The notes under the pieces were generated by a model that saw nothing but the letters and a program-made list of their open reading frames with translations, was not told the DNA's origin and searched no databases. A program made the translations under genes and the position numbers. Positions 13,098 through 25,900 of a DNA stretch of 64,000 nucleotides are shown piece by piece (positions within the stretch are counted from its first letter, which is position 1; each line of letters opens with the position of its first letter). Origin of the DNA: Klebsormidium nitens (taxonomy: Eukaryota; Streptophyta; Klebsormidiophyceae; Klebsormidiales; Klebsormidiaceae); NCBI GenBank assembly GCA_000708835.1, contig DF237196.1, positions 58,907 to 122,906 on the forward strand, in the 5' to 3' direction.

Positions 13098-13785
13098 CCT
13101 AGCTCAAAGGCTTCCCGGAAACTACCAAAATCCAGGTATAGGTGATTTTACTAATTGAGGCTTTGCAGGGCTGGGCTTGGTCAACGTTTGTTAGAAGCTT
13201 CTGACTCGAAAATTGATGTTGGTAGTTTAACTCAGCGCCTTTTCGACCTCGGGGAATCTCTAGCGGCAATTTCAGACGGGTGTTGTGGCGTTCTGAGATG
13301 AAGGGGCGTCCATTGCGTGGTGGCGTTCGGGGTGGAGGACCACTAGGAGATGGCGGTGTTGCAAGGCACGCCAGGGCAAGGTTTATTTAAGGCAACAAGG
13401 GGTCGTTTTGTATCTCAGAGAGGCCAGCTTGTTTTACAAAGCTCAAAGGCCCAGATTGAGAAGATAAAGAGAGCATATACACAGCGGGTAGGGCCGCTTC
13501 CGTAGAGGGTTTCGAATGGTCAGCAAGGCATCCTGACTAACTGTAGTTCTCTAACCGTAGATTTCTAAATTCTAGCTTTCTGGATTTCTGTAGATGGTTT
13601 TCTCCAAGAGAAGCGTCTTCCGAATGGCGGGCTTGGACGGGCAGCCCAGCCTGGCGCACTTACCCGTAATTTGCGCTGGCGGCCTCGGACATCACCTGGG
13701 CCCGCGGGGGTCGTGAAACCAACAGGTGAGGATATTTCTGGAATTCTCATGAAGGTCTACGTGGTGCAATGCGGACTCGTTGTAT
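7986..13785 (+). repeat. Tandem segmental duplication, right unit
   Basis: Right unit of the direct duplication described for 1-5530. Between the units, 5530-7930 shows no clear similarity and is single-copy spacer as far as I can see. Confidence 0.8.
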
Positions 13786-16700
13786 ATGAAAGCTATACGT
13801 TGCGTTTGCATCTTGCTGCCAGTCAGCGCGGCTCTCCGGCAACTCTTGGAATCCAAGGTCTGACTGGGTCGGTTCAATCCACGGCGAAAAGCGCTCGGAA
13901 GTTGGAGCAATGGGTGGTAACTAGGATCAATGCAGACATGTCCATACCTGGCAGAAAAACATTTACGATTTACGTGGGAGTCGGGCGTCTTGCTCGCATA
14001 CTGGCCACTTCGTTGACGTATTCGAGTCTTGCGGGGCGGGCGACTGGATTACACAGACGTGGAGGGGATATTGGGGCCTAAGATTGCGCCTAGGTAAGAC
14101 CTCTCCTGAACTTTTCGCCCGCATCATTTTATCACTTGACCATCGAGGCTTGTTCGAGGCGCCCAACTCGATCGTTTTGCAGCCGTTTTGGGCGTTGGCT
14201 TTGCACGTCTTTTCGCCGGTCCGGAAGTCATGTTACTCGTAGGTCTGGACGATTCGTGGACGCTTATGATCTCTTCCGACTTCAGGCGTCGAGTGAGCGT
14301 AGATCGAGGACTCAATTAGCTTGAAAGAGGCCAATTTTGCCACGCACGTCGCGATCGAACTAGCAAAGGTCTGGCCAAGTTTTTGCACTGCGATGCTGAC
14401 AGGCCTCGTGCTGACGTTGTAGCGTGCTCACGCGGGTTGCTCGTCGGTGGTGCAGGTGGGTACGGTCAGCTTGGGAGACCCGGCCAAGGCGGAGAGCAGC
14501 CAAGCCTGTGGCATCGGTTTCTGTACGGCAAAAAGGTGAGCGGAACCTCTGAGTAGCGGTTTCAGGAGAACTTTACGTGACATGGTTGTTATATCTTAGG
14601 CGGATCCTCGCAACAAGTGTCCCTTTCAATTGCCTTTCTCTCATTGACCAGTTTTGCGACGTTGAAAGGTTTGAGCGATGAAGAAAGGCAATCTGTTTCA
14701 CATCAACGATTCCAGTCTCAGTCCGACGACTCGCTGGCTGACAATTCGTTCTAGCTCGGACACAATGATCAGAAACGGTCAAATCTTGATACGTGAGGGA
14801 GTTTCCCGGTGTACTTCAAACCTGCCTCCGTGAGAACGAGACTTCCGAATCAAGGTATTGCGTAGCGCGCTGACAAATGTAGCTTCAACCTCGGAAGCCC
14901 TCACCGTTCACTCTTTGCCTTTTACAGGACTCTTGGGTCTGGTGTCAGTTGCATTTGGAGCTCAACCCCTGGAGGCCGGTCAGTCCACGTGAGCCTTGAA
15001 GCACTAAAAACAACCGCCATCCGTCTATGGGCCAGCAAGCCGGGGCCGTCGCCGCTATATTGCTATTCCACTCTTTGATTCAAGTGAACGAACACGTCTC
15101 GGTCATGCAGCTTTGGCCGCACGAGTCAGAAGGAGTTCTGTTCTATCACCCCGGATGAATAGCCTGATGCCTGTTCGCGGATACGCCAGAAATAAAGCGT
15201 GGAACGCATGGATGTCACTTGCCGGTGCATTACCTTGGACGCTTGGCACGTGGTCTTCCGGTGGTTTGAAATTCTCATCCAGCGGCTTCTTCAAATCTGC
15301 TTTCACATTTGTTACCAGTCCCGAGTCGAGACGGTACAAGGGGAACGCAGCACACGCAATCGATGACGCAGCCCTAAGTCGCGCCTTGTATAGACGGTCA
15401 TCTTGATGCATGCATAGGTATAAGGTTGAGGCCCTGTACATGATTGCCTCGCGGCGGATCTTTAAATGGCTGACACGGGCACAATTGCATTCGCTATATG
15501 TTTCCTTGTGCTCTTTGCTGACCGTCCGCTCAGCACAGACCGCGTCTCGACGTGGTGTTCTTTAACTCTACCGTCCTGCTCATGTTGCATCATGGAGGTT
15601 AATGTTGGCCACATGCATGGTCGGTACCAACACTGATGGAGTTGTCGCTCTCAGTAGCTATAATTAAGCAGAGGCACGCCTGATATTTGTATGCGCTGCT
15701 CTTTGCCCCTGAAGAAAATGTACTCGCTGCGGTACGTAGCACATGCGCGCATTTGTAATAAATTGCTCTTGGCATTGACGTAAACCTGGCAGTGGACTCT
15801 ATGCCCCGGGTCTGTACGTCACATATGCAAGATGACTGTGCATGCCATCTCAGCAGCCGATGAGTCAAGCGCTGTTCCTCCTCCTATATACGGAGTGCTA
15901 GAATGGACACACAAGGGAAGGTTTCTCAGTCCCCAGGCGTTGCAGTAATGAGTACCCGGTGACCGGTTGAAAATGACTGGCCGGATGAAGCGACGTCGTG
16001 CAGAGACAGGCCAGCAAGACTTCCGGGTATGGAAGAATGACCGAGGAGAGTCCAATATCGACATAATATAGAGACAATGAGCTTCGTGAGCCCTAGGTAC
16101 CAAACATTTTCGAAGAGTCGGGATTTCAAGGATGCGGCAGAAACGCAGACACATTTGTGCAGTCAGGATATGTTTGGCACCTCAGAAAGACACTGACGTG
16201 GCAGGCGAAGACATGCCGGCGCCCGATCGGCGCGTTCAGGCGTCCTGAGGCGCGGAGGACTGCGAGATTGGTGGGGACTCTCAGGAAAGACGTCGATGAA
16301 AATAAGGGCGCCTTGGGGAACCAAGGGAAACGATTACCGGTTGATTAAGAATGATGGCTGTCGCCTAAATGAGTGAAACTTCGTACCGCTTCTCTCCAGT
16401 CAACAGTATGAAACGGTAAGATCATGCATTCACGTTATTTAGTCGATTTTACACGGTGAAATCAAATCGCACAGCAGATTAGTGTCCAGTCTCCCGTTCG
16501 CTTGCAAGCTGATTCTTGTGTTTATTGAAAAGCCGTTAAGTATGACCGTGGCTCCTCTCACGTCATTCAAGGGCCATGAAGCAGACAGTGACCTTTACTT
16601 TGTGCAACTGCATCCTTTGATGGTAGAATTGGCCTGCAATTTAACGAAATGCACGGTTCGCACATGCTAAACGCTGATATCATCACTTCTCGTACCCTCT

Positions 16701-17023
16701 GTTCAGTGGGACTTCTTAACATGATCAGACCGTCCGGTGCTTCTGAAATGACCCAGATATATAATGATGTGTCTTTATACAAAGCTCGCAAAATAAGCAC
16801 TCCTGATTCCCGACCAGCCCGACGTTGTCTCGACCAGCTAGATTGCAAGGTAGAATCTGCGAGGACCAACCTAGCGCAAGGGCAGTAGTCACTTGAATCA
16901 GCGGATACTGAACCCGATAACCAACTCAGAACTTAGTTGAAGAAGCAAAGGTGCTCGCCGCACCTCCATATACTATACTGTACACCTAATACAAAGCTCA
17001 CTACGAGAGCCTTTTGATGTAGC
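13098..17023. other. Gene-poor interval, including a possible RCC1-like exon fragment
   Basis: No complete gene is seen. At 14451-14535 a stretch bounded by an AG and by GTGAGC reads GGYGQLGRPGQGGE in one frame, reminiscent of an RCC1 repeat (GYGQLG), but no neighbouring exon supports it. Bases 14900-15060 are one copy of a dispersed repeat also found at 29755-29915. From about 15900 rightward the sequence belongs to block A and resembles 34180-35130. Confidence 0.35.
14900..15060. repeat. Dispersed repeat R2, copy 1
   Basis: Partner of 29755-29915. It lies just left of the block A boundary. Confidence 0.55.
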
Positions 17024-19725
17024 CTAGAAGAGGGCTTCAGGGTTCTCGAGCCAGAAGGCATCAATGAAAGGGATGTCGCTGTCGAAGAAGAGTCCCTCTG
17101 CTTCGCCGTTGGGGACCTGCAAGGAAACTTCTGATTCAGAGTGGGGCTTTGATTGTGCACCTCCTGGACCGCGATCGAAGGGAACGACGGATAAGCATAC
17201 GGATCCAAAAAAAGCTGCAAGATGGAGGAAATAACGCCGTTTTGCGCGAAGGTTGTCTACAACGGCAGAATTGGTTTCACCGGCCCCGTCAGAAACGAAG
17301 TGTCCGTCCCTGGGGTGAAGACCACACAGCAGAAGAAGAGAACGTGACTGGTGAAGTGTCCACCATTAGATGATCCGGTAAACGCTTCACTCTGAAGAGA
17401 AGCCTCAACAACGTAAAGGTACGCGTCCCTTTCATATTCAAGTGTAGACAACTTCACCGCTGTGATACGAAGCCCTTGCAATCCCCTCCAAAAATGAGAC
17501 CTCTGCCGTGCAATTGCTTCGACACTATGATTGGATTGTTATCGAAGCATCTCGATACTGGCCGTCTGAGTCATCAACTTTTGGCGAAGCAACTTCGAAA
17601 ACGTCTGAAGTTCCTCAGGTGCAGAGCGAAGCCACGAGAGCCTTCATGGTGCTCGATCCTCCGTTTTGATCGGCTATTAATTACGGAGCAGTCCCCAAGA
17701 GTTGGTTCGGGTGGGTTATTCTACAATACAGATGCCTAGCACGGACTCGTCCCAGTACCCAGGTCGAGATCAGAACGTTACTGCAATTAGATCCGGGAGC
17801 ATTCTAAAAGCTGGCTAGACGTACAAAGACGGCGCACTTTCGAATACGCATCCCGCTTCATCAATCGGCCTCCAACTCTCAATGCCCAGGCTCGCGTTGG
17901 CAGACTCGCCTCAAAGGCCGCCAGGATGTGCGCGAAGCACGCCTCCAGGCGCGCGCGTGTGGCGGTGTTGCAGGCGGCCGTCCCGGGCAAACAGAAGTAG
18001 CCGTCGAGGAACGACTTCATCGCGGCGCACAGCTCACGGCTGGTGGCCGCCTTTCGCAGGAAGAAGTCCACAGCGTCCGGCAGTCTCTTCTGCCCTAGCT
18101 CCTGGCAGCGCTTCACGCCGAACGTCCGCTTCCACGACACCTGCGGGGAAGAAAGCGTGATGACGTCAGCGTGACAACGTCCCTCGTCGCGTTACGTTCA
18201 GGTGAAACACTCAGGTCTGCAGATAGAGCGTTGGTCTCGGAAGGTGGAAGACGTCAGCGCGTCAAGGATCCCTTCTTTGACTACCGCGTTGTAGTGGCTT
18301 CGTCCGTAGCTGGTCAAGACGAAGCGTGATAGATAATCTTTTGGCGGACTGGCTGCTTTATCGGATCCAACCAAGGTCTGTTTAGAAATCTCTGGTTTTG
18401 ATCGGCTGCAACGAAAGCCTCTATGAGAATTTGAGGACCATTGACTGTTCGTTTCGGTCCCCCAAACAGCCTTTGGTGCACCCTCAAGATTTCCTTTTCT
18501 GAGCTGCACTCAGGGTACAACATAAAATCGATTGTGTAGAAATCAGCTTTTCTAAGCGTCAACACCATCTGACATTCGAGATGAAACAATGTTACGTGGA
18601 ACGCTGTCCAAGCTACTGCTGAGAGAGATAAATGCACGAAGTAGACTCAAATGATCTGTTTAAGTTGTCAAAGTCAGCAGTTGACTTCCCTTGCGTAAGA
18701 TTTTCAATTTCGCAGGCAACACGAACCATGTCAAAATTGGGATTCCGCCGAGCTGTTTGCATTGACGTAGACAAATTAGTCATCCGGAGACCTAAAAGTC
18801 TCTCAAAAAGATCCCTTCTTGAAAGAGCTAAGTTTGGCCTCTTATGATCCAGAAAGAGTTGATACCACGGACAAATAAAGGCTCAACTCAACTGTTAGAC
18901 CTCACCTTCTCGCCCGAAGAGGGGTTGTTTCGTACGTGTTGTTTGTATCCTTTGTACAAGCCCACGACCACCGTTTGAAGGGAGCCGTTGTCACTTATCT
19001 TCTCGGTGAAGATGTCTTTGGCCATCTTGAGGCCACCCAGAGCGTTGTCGACATGTATTGGCCTGCAATGAAAACAATCTGCTACTATGCGCTTCTGATC
19101 GCATCTACAGCTGTAAGCTACAGAAGTGCTTGGTCAAAGTTTTTCAACGAACCAACTTGTTTTGCGCAAGCACGCAGGACTGCAAATAATTTGTTTCATT
19201 TGCGTAAGCTGCAAGCAGCCAGGACTGCAAGGGCACTCAGTCCTTGGCTGATCCAACAGGACTGGGATGTACATATAATCTACTTGTATCTCAGAGATTC
19301 AGATAACCGGATAAAAGAGAAAGATGAGAGTGGTTAACCTTATATCTTTATATCGGGTACGCATGATTTTAGCTCGCTATCTCTAAGATACCTTTCAAGC
19401 CGCTACAAATCAACACGAAAAGAAAATTTACTCAGCTAAGCTACGTTTATGCACCAAATGCATATGGCCGTTGGTTGACTGGGTTTTAAAAGCTGGTACC
19501 GGAATAAAGTCACTAAGATAATTTCTGGTGGCGCCAGGGGGGTGGCAGGTGGTATATATGATATCTCCAGATTGGAACTCACCCATTGTGGCTGGCTTTG
19601 GCAATCTCGTCGATGACAGCAGGGAGGTAGTTTCTGAGTTGGTCAACCTCCATCTGAAGCGCAGGCGCCAGCAGACTGTTCAATGTTGGAAGCAACTCCG
19701 TACGAGCCGCTTGGGCGCTTGCCAT
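17024..19725 (-). CDS. Family-1 protein, copy A (unrecognised, 207 aa)
   Basis: Four exons on the minus strand: 19583-19725 (start), 18906-19062, 17910-18140, 17024-17116 (stop TAG). All phases agree and give 207 residues. The N-terminus reads MASAQAARTELLPTL and continues with a helix (LQMEVDQLRNYLPAVIDEIA). The third exon (77 codons) starts VSWKRTFGVKRCQELGQK and holds five cysteines, including FCLPGTAAC. The last exon is short and acidic-aromatic (GLFFDSDIPFIDAFW). Exon 3 ends TTTGAG followed by GCGAGT, a GC-AG donor, because no GT donor keeps the frame. The same site is present in the two other copies. There is no signal peptide or membrane segment. The gene is divergently arranged with the family-2 gene at 20797. 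I do not recognise the family. Conservation of frame and of synonymous changes among three copies argues that it codes for protein. Confidence 0.75.
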
Positions 19726-20796
19726 GTTGTATGCTCGTTGTATGCCACACTGTTAACCCTTGAACTACGAGAATCGAAAGCGAAGTCAAGACCGATCAAA
19801 CAAGTATGAGCGGTTTGTGGCGCGCTGCTGGGCGTCTGTCCAGCTTGGCCGGGCCTGCTCCACTGAATCAGTCCACCAGATGATGCTGATCCGACAGCTA
19901 GCCAGCCAAAGATGTCGACGTATCATTGGAGGAGCTGAATCCTGAAAGGGGCCTGAAAGCTCTAGTATTAGTTTAGAGGCTGAGAATTGCCCGAGAATTG
20001 TGGTTGCCTCGAAGAACTGGAGCATCGTATTAAGCTCAGACGTCGCGTCCTGATCCCACTTCAGTCAGGCTATCATGCAATTGGCTACATATCAACGCGA
20101 CTGACGATGATAGTAAGTAGTACTGGCAACTTTCGTGTTCACGGGCGGGTGAAGCAAAACTCGGGAGTTAACGATGATCAAAGCCCCTAACCCGCCCCTA
20201 CCTTCAGATAGGAAGATAGGTAGGTATTATGCAGCACTCCATACCCAAACCCACACGAGTCGCCAAACTAACCCTACCCGTCTACCGGGCGCCTTAGTAG
20301 CACGCTCGGGCTGACGCAATCGGTTGATCGAACGGCTTTCGTCTTGCCAAATGGCGCTTGAAAGCAGCGGACGGTCAAGAATGGTGTAAAAGTGCGCGAT
20401 AGATGTCCGTGCGATGTCCTGAACGTGCACGTTGTCCGTCAGATGGAATGAAGGCATTTAGCATTTGCGATCGGACCGCGCAGAAGCAATCCCCGCCCAT
20501 CGCACGGACGTCGAGGGCTCCTGTATGATTCAAAGAATTTTATACAGAGCCACGTGGAAGAGCGTCTAGCTCTCAGTCTGATACCTAGGACCTAGGTACC
20601 TCAGGCTCGAGGTCGTGGTGGATCCCCCAGACTCCTGATCGAGGCCCCCGGCATCTTTGTAGAAGCAAGAAGGCGGTCCAACGCAATGTGAAAGCACTGT
20701 CAGATAGTAATACAGCAGCTCCGCCTAATAGAAAGCGTGAAGCCTGCTCAAACTTAGGTCGGAGAGTTCTGCACGCGCTCCTCGGCCGTCTAAAAC
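19726..20796. promoter_or_regulatory. Shared divergent promoter region, block A
   Basis: This is the 1.07-kb spacer between two start codons facing away from each other. It is repeated in inverted form at 39746-40754, and its left part also at 37734-38050. Stretches near the family-1 start (AGCCAAAGATGTCGACGT) are kept in blocks A and B. No specific transcription-factor site is claimed. Confidence 0.45.
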
Positions 20797-22407
20797 ATGG
20801 GCGTATCCTATCCTTACACCAACTATCCGAGGGTCTTTGATCATTGGGATGAAATTTGGATACAAGAAGGATCGAAAGTTAAATGGAGGCTGAGCCAGCT
20901 GAAAAGTCCCTCAGAGAAGTTGTACCGGATGGAGACGCTGGCCTTTTGGCGACTTCTGAGACGTGCTGCCCATCGCAGGCCTAATGATTTGCGGAGTGAG
21001 GAAGCAATCTGTTTGGAAATCAGAGAGCATCGGAAAGGCAGCAAGAAAAGCTGTGACAATCAGTGCTGTTCAGACCAGTGTGACCTAAGAAGCTTCTTGA
21101 GATGGCCAAAGGACATTCCACTGCATGATCCGCAGTCCTTCAAAGAATTGGGCATGGCGCACAAGGAGATTCGCGAGACTTTTGTTGACGCTGTCTATGA
21201 GTTGGAATTTGAGGACGTATCTGCTGGTCCATCGCCCTCAGTGTCCAGCATTTGGAGTCTTGGAAAGCTTGTGGAGCTTGGTAAGTTGCGGAGCTCGGAT
21301 ACACTCAGCATGTGTTGAAAAACATTGAGGAATCTGCTTGTTGGCATGAGGAGCATTCTTGCTTGCAAGAAGCGGCTATTGTACTTTGTAGTGTTAATAC
21401 TTGCAGTAAGAAGGGCATTCACAATGGGCGCAGTCTCATGGTAGAAGAAGGGATATGATATCTATCTTCCACTTATTTTCAAGGAGGTCAGCTTGAAGAG
21501 AGCCTCTGATAGCCACTATCTGATTTGTTACCCTGCTTGCCCCAGCAGAGTGCTGTGCATTTTAGGCATAAGCTCTCCCGAGGTAAAACTTAGAGATCCC
21601 GAAATTTGGCTACGCTACAGCTCATCATTGTGCACTGAGCCTGTCATGTCAAGTCATTTGGTTTCGTAAGTCAACCTCACATACAACCACTCATTGGCCA
21701 TTTTAGGAACCTGACAAATAGAGGTTCAATAGAGGTTTGTTTGTTTTCAAAATAATGTTGCATGTCAACATTTGGCCGCAGAGCATTCCGCATCTGCCGG
21801 TCTCCATGTTGAAGTGCCCCCAAGAACAGTCAGTTGGCGGGTTCACGCAAGATCTGGAACAGATACTTCGTCGTCAGTTTCCTGGGTGAGTTGTCAAAAG
21901 ACGTGAGCGAACCATTAGAAGGGTGTGTAATCAAGGGCCTCATGTAGAAGACCTGTCAGGGCTTCAATAATCGAGTCGAATAGAAAGAGCTGACTTTTGA
22001 GCAATTTTGAGACCTGACCTTGTAGCTGCAAGCGTGAGACCTCAGTTGTTGACCTCTAGCTACTACTTGAGTCTTGATTCTTTTGGATCGAGGTGTACCG
22101 CCAACATGGAATTATTTTGACATGCTACAATATGCAAACACGCAGACTTCACTTCAGTCACTTGACCTGCTTTTCACAAAGGCCACATTTTCAAGTCTTC
22201 TTGCCACAGGGATGTACTCACGAGTCCTGTCTCTGACTTGAGTTTTTCCAGCAGTGGGCGAAAGATGGGACCAGAGTCGAAGCCCCCAGACTCGTTTCCC
22301 CTGTTGGTGAGCACGATCCGCACGTGCAGCCCATTGTTGGTGAGCACGATCCGCAGGTGCAGCCCAATGTTGGCAGCCTTGGCACGCCGCCTTTACATGG
22401 TCCATAG
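20797..22407 (+). CDS. Family-2 protein, copy A (unrecognised, 247 aa)
   Basis: Three exons: 20797-21280 (donor GTAAGT), 21782-21885 (donor GTGAGT), 22252-22407 (stop TAG). Phases join cleanly and give 247 residues. The N-terminus reads MGVSYPYTNYPRVFDHWDE, then a tryptophan-rich basic region (KVKWRLSQLK, METLAFWRLLRR), a cysteine cluster (SCDNQCCSDQC), and an acidic helix ending SAGPSPSVSSIWSLGKL. The last exon carries two tandem copies of an 11-residue unit (VGEHDPHVQPI and VGEHDPQVQPN). There is no signal peptide or membrane helix. A frameshifted homologue lies at 39252-39745, inverted. Divergent pairing with family 1 suggests co-expression, which is an inference. The first exon is well supported by the second copy; exons 2 and 3 rest on splice signals and phase only. 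Confidence 0.6.
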
Positions 22408-22948
22408 AGTCACACGCCATTCGAGGTGAGTACAAGGACACAATCAGAAATGTAGGGTCCATGGCAATAAGCTTCGGTTTTATTCACGGTGGAGCTCTGA
22501 TTGGTAAGCAGAAGCCAATCCACATCAAGAGTCGGCAGGGCGCCTTCAGGTGTACAAGCTTTGCAGTAGAACATCGGTTTTGCGTTTTTTTTTCGCTTGT
22601 TCTAAGAGGCTCATTTAGTACAGACAATTGGACATATCCGTCAAAGTTCGCATCTTGGCGCTTGAGAAGTTGCAGGATGGAAGGGGGATGCAGGATGTCG
22701 AACCATGTTGACTGAGATACTGCGTGGAGGTACCCACAAATCCGAAAATCGAAACCAAGAATCGACACCTCCATACTTGTAACCACCTTAAATCCCCAAC
22801 TAACCCTACCGGTCCCCTGGGCACTTCCTTAATCAGCATGGTCAAGATGCTCGATACCTTTTGGACGGCTCCCTAGCTCCCAACTATAACTCACTCTCTT
22901 CGACCGCCGTCCAGCTGACCTATCATAGTTGCTTACTTGTTCGTATTT
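22408..22948. other. Spacer before the kelch gene
   Basis: No convincing exon is seen. The open frame at 22461-22715 has no acceptor that joins the kelch exons in phase and no domain. I looked here for an N-terminal domain such as DCD or BTB for the kelch gene and did not find one. Confidence 0.4.
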
Positions 22949-25900
22949 ATGCTTGTCACCATCTGTATTACAGTGTATCTTGATGGAGAGATCCAAAGCT
23001 TGTTTTTGGATGGCTTCGTGTGCCCGCGCCCGCAGGAGGTGTATCTCATGGGCGGCTTCAACGGCTTGGAGTGCCTCAGCTCGGTGGAGCGATGCCGGCC
23101 GTCCCGGGACGAGTGGCAGGTGCTCGCGCCGATGTCGGCGAAGCGCTTGTTCGCGGCTTCGGCGGTGCTTGACAGGATGGTGTATGTGTTCGGGGGCGGG
23201 GATCGCACGGGTGAGGGTCGAAGCTTGTAACTTGGCTGTCACCGTTGTTGCAAAGTTAGCAGGGAAAAAGGGGGTAACGTTATCTGGCGACTAGGCGGTT
23301 GCGGTGCTCTAGAACCGACGTGCGTTCTTAAAAGACAGCTAGAAACGCTTTCAGATACTACTCTCGAACTTGCTGCGCCGCTTCAAGGACCCCGCTTTCA
23401 GAGTCCACGTCAAGCAGATCCCATTTCAAATAAAACGGTTCCGAGAAGCACTTACTTATTGAAAGTTTCTTTTGTGAACCAGCTTTTCGTTGTGACTTGA
23501 AAAGTCGTTATAAACTTCACAGCGGTCTCAGGCCTCTTTGGTCACCGTCTGTCAGAATACCCTTTTCTATTTACACCCACCAATAGCGGTCAATTAAACC
23601 TGCATCTTCCAACGCCCCTACGGTGCAGTCGAGCGGTACGACCGCACCAGCAACTCGTGGGCGACTCTTTCGAAGATGAAATTCAAGCGAAGCAACCTTG
23701 GGGGCGCCGCCGTGCAGGGCAAGATCTACGCCGTGGGGGGGTCCGACGGACTCTCCGTCTTTGCTGACGTGGAGATGTACGACCCCGCCGTCGACAAGTG
23801 GCTCTCCGCGCCGTCCATGCTTGACGGGGTGCGCGCCCAGCGGTCGCCTTTGCGCTTCTGAAGTCTGTAATCTGAGAACGTCCGTCTTCGTACTCCGCGC
23901 CTTTAGATTTGGCATGCTCAACACCCCTTCAATCAACGGTTGGAACATGTGTAGAAGCTAAGCCAGGGATGATAGCTAGTATGGATTCCATGAAACTCCA
24001 TTCAACTTGCCCGGGTCCTTCGAGTCCTACTGTACTGAAATTCAGACGGAAATCTAGAAGCACAGGAGGTACCGTCTCCGCCAGATGTGAGTCAACATGA
24101 ACCGGACAGTGTGCCTTGTACTTGCTATCCATCTTGCGTACGCGTACGTCGCATTGCAAAGTTGAATAATATTGTCGGACGCTTTGCTTGCAGCGCTTCA
24201 ACCTGGCGGCTGCGGAGATGCACAACTCGCTTTACGCGGTCGGAGGCTTTAATGGGCAGCAGTATCTTTCGTAAGGCGCCTGCACGCAGCTTGTACCCTG
24301 GAAGCCCGATTGGGAGATGTTAGAAACTCGTTTCTGTCGGGTTTGTGGCGGCCGGGAAGTTTGGCTGTCCCCCCCGTGCGGGATCCTGCGCCGCAGCCAT
24401 TGTGTTCAGTCAGTCTCACTGTACTTATCGTGGGCCGTTGTTTGTGTGAGACACTCCTAGTCAAGCTGTGAAGGGAAAAGCTTTCCAGACCTGAACATTT
24501 TCAGATTGACCCGCTGAATTACGCTGGCTTCTTGATTGCTTTACATGCTTGGTTGCATCGCTCTTAATGTCCATTCACAGCCCTCCAATCTCGAGCTACA
24601 TTCCTGGAGTGTCGAGTGACTACTCTGCTTCCTTGTGTAAGCACTTTTGTCAACGACTTGTATCCTATCGCCAGGACCATGGAGCGGTTTGATCCTCGCG
24701 AGGGCTACTGGGTGCGCGCTCCGTCCATGTCGACCAAGCGCGGGAGCCTGTCCGCGGCAGTGTACAACAACACCTTGTAAGCTATGCGCTTCCGCTTTCC
24801 GCTGCAGTTGCGAAGTTATGCTGACTTGACGCCTGACAACTTTCCAGGTGCTCCTGGCTGCCCTCTCCTTGCCCTTTCTAAAGCAGGATTGGAAAGATAA
24901 AAGCCCTGCTCGCTTGGTTGAAGCTTCATTGTTGCCTCTTGTCATGCGAGTGCCAGCTAGCAGGCTACGATCACTTAGTGTGGGCGTCTGGGCGGTTCGT
25001 TCGGCTATTCCGGTTGCTCTCTTCTTCAGATTCGCCTTGGGAGACTTCGACGGGAACGTGTATCTGAATACTGTGGAGTCGTACGAGCCGCGCATGAACA
25101 AGTGGAAGCTGGTGAGTGGCTAAGGGTAAATTGCCTTCACGACGTCGAGGGAGACGACTCAGATAAGGTTGGTACTTTCGTTTCAACGGCGATAGGCAGC
25201 TGAGCTTTTGACAGCCCTGCTTGAATACCCGGTGTGTCCTGTCCGTTCAACATCAATCTATCCCCGGGATCCGATTTCAGCTCTATCTCCGCGTCTTTTT
25301 AGCCTGCTTTTCAAAGAGGACACGTTCGCTTTGTTACTACGTTCAAGGAGTGCCGAGCGGGTTGTTCATATTTCGAACTGGGTTGTTCAAGGTTCAGCGG
25401 AAGCGATTTCTGGGTTCACTCTCCGTGGCTGATTCTAAGATGAAACCTGCTGTTGCTAAAAGGCAGTTGACCGATGCTGAAGCAGATGTCCGGGAAACAA
25501 GTCCTGCACTCGTGAGTCGTGTGGGTAGTCTAGGATGCGAGGAGGGCAAACTGGTTTGTAACAGGTCTTCGTGCCGGAGGGAGAATGGATCGCCATGAGC
25601 TCCCACTGGCGACCTAGGGTTTCCTTGTAAAGGCATTCCAATCACCGTCACTCAACGCGCAGCGGGTCTCTCGGAAGAGTATATTCAACTGTTGGAAGTC
25701 TTTGAATCCTATGCTGGTCCTTTCGTCGAAACGCCCCAGCCAAACATTGCTAAATCTAGGAGCTTCTATCCGCTGCTGACCAGTCGTAACTCCTTGTTGC
25801 TCTTCAGGTCCCCCCTATGCAGACGCAGCGTTCGTATGGCGCGTTAGTGATCGTGGACAACGCGCTTTACGTCATCGGCGGCCTCGACGGAGCAGAGTTT

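Larger units (their letters stand above)
15900..21600. repeat. Block A of a three-copy segmental duplication
   Basis: Bases 15900-20050 match 34180-38050 (block B, same orientation). Bases 16430-21600 match 43760-38900 (block C, inverted). The match includes exons, introns and flanks. Examples are the phrase GGGCCATGAAGCAGACAGTG at 16570, also on the minus strand of 43530-43560, and the last exon of family 1 present in all three blocks. Confidence 0.85.

Noticed and set aside
14451-14535. RCC1-like exon
   Set aside because: One motif only, no adjacent repeats or exons, so not called as a gene.
18632-18847. Open frame inside intron 2 of family-1 copy A
   Set aside because: Not conserved in blocks B or C.
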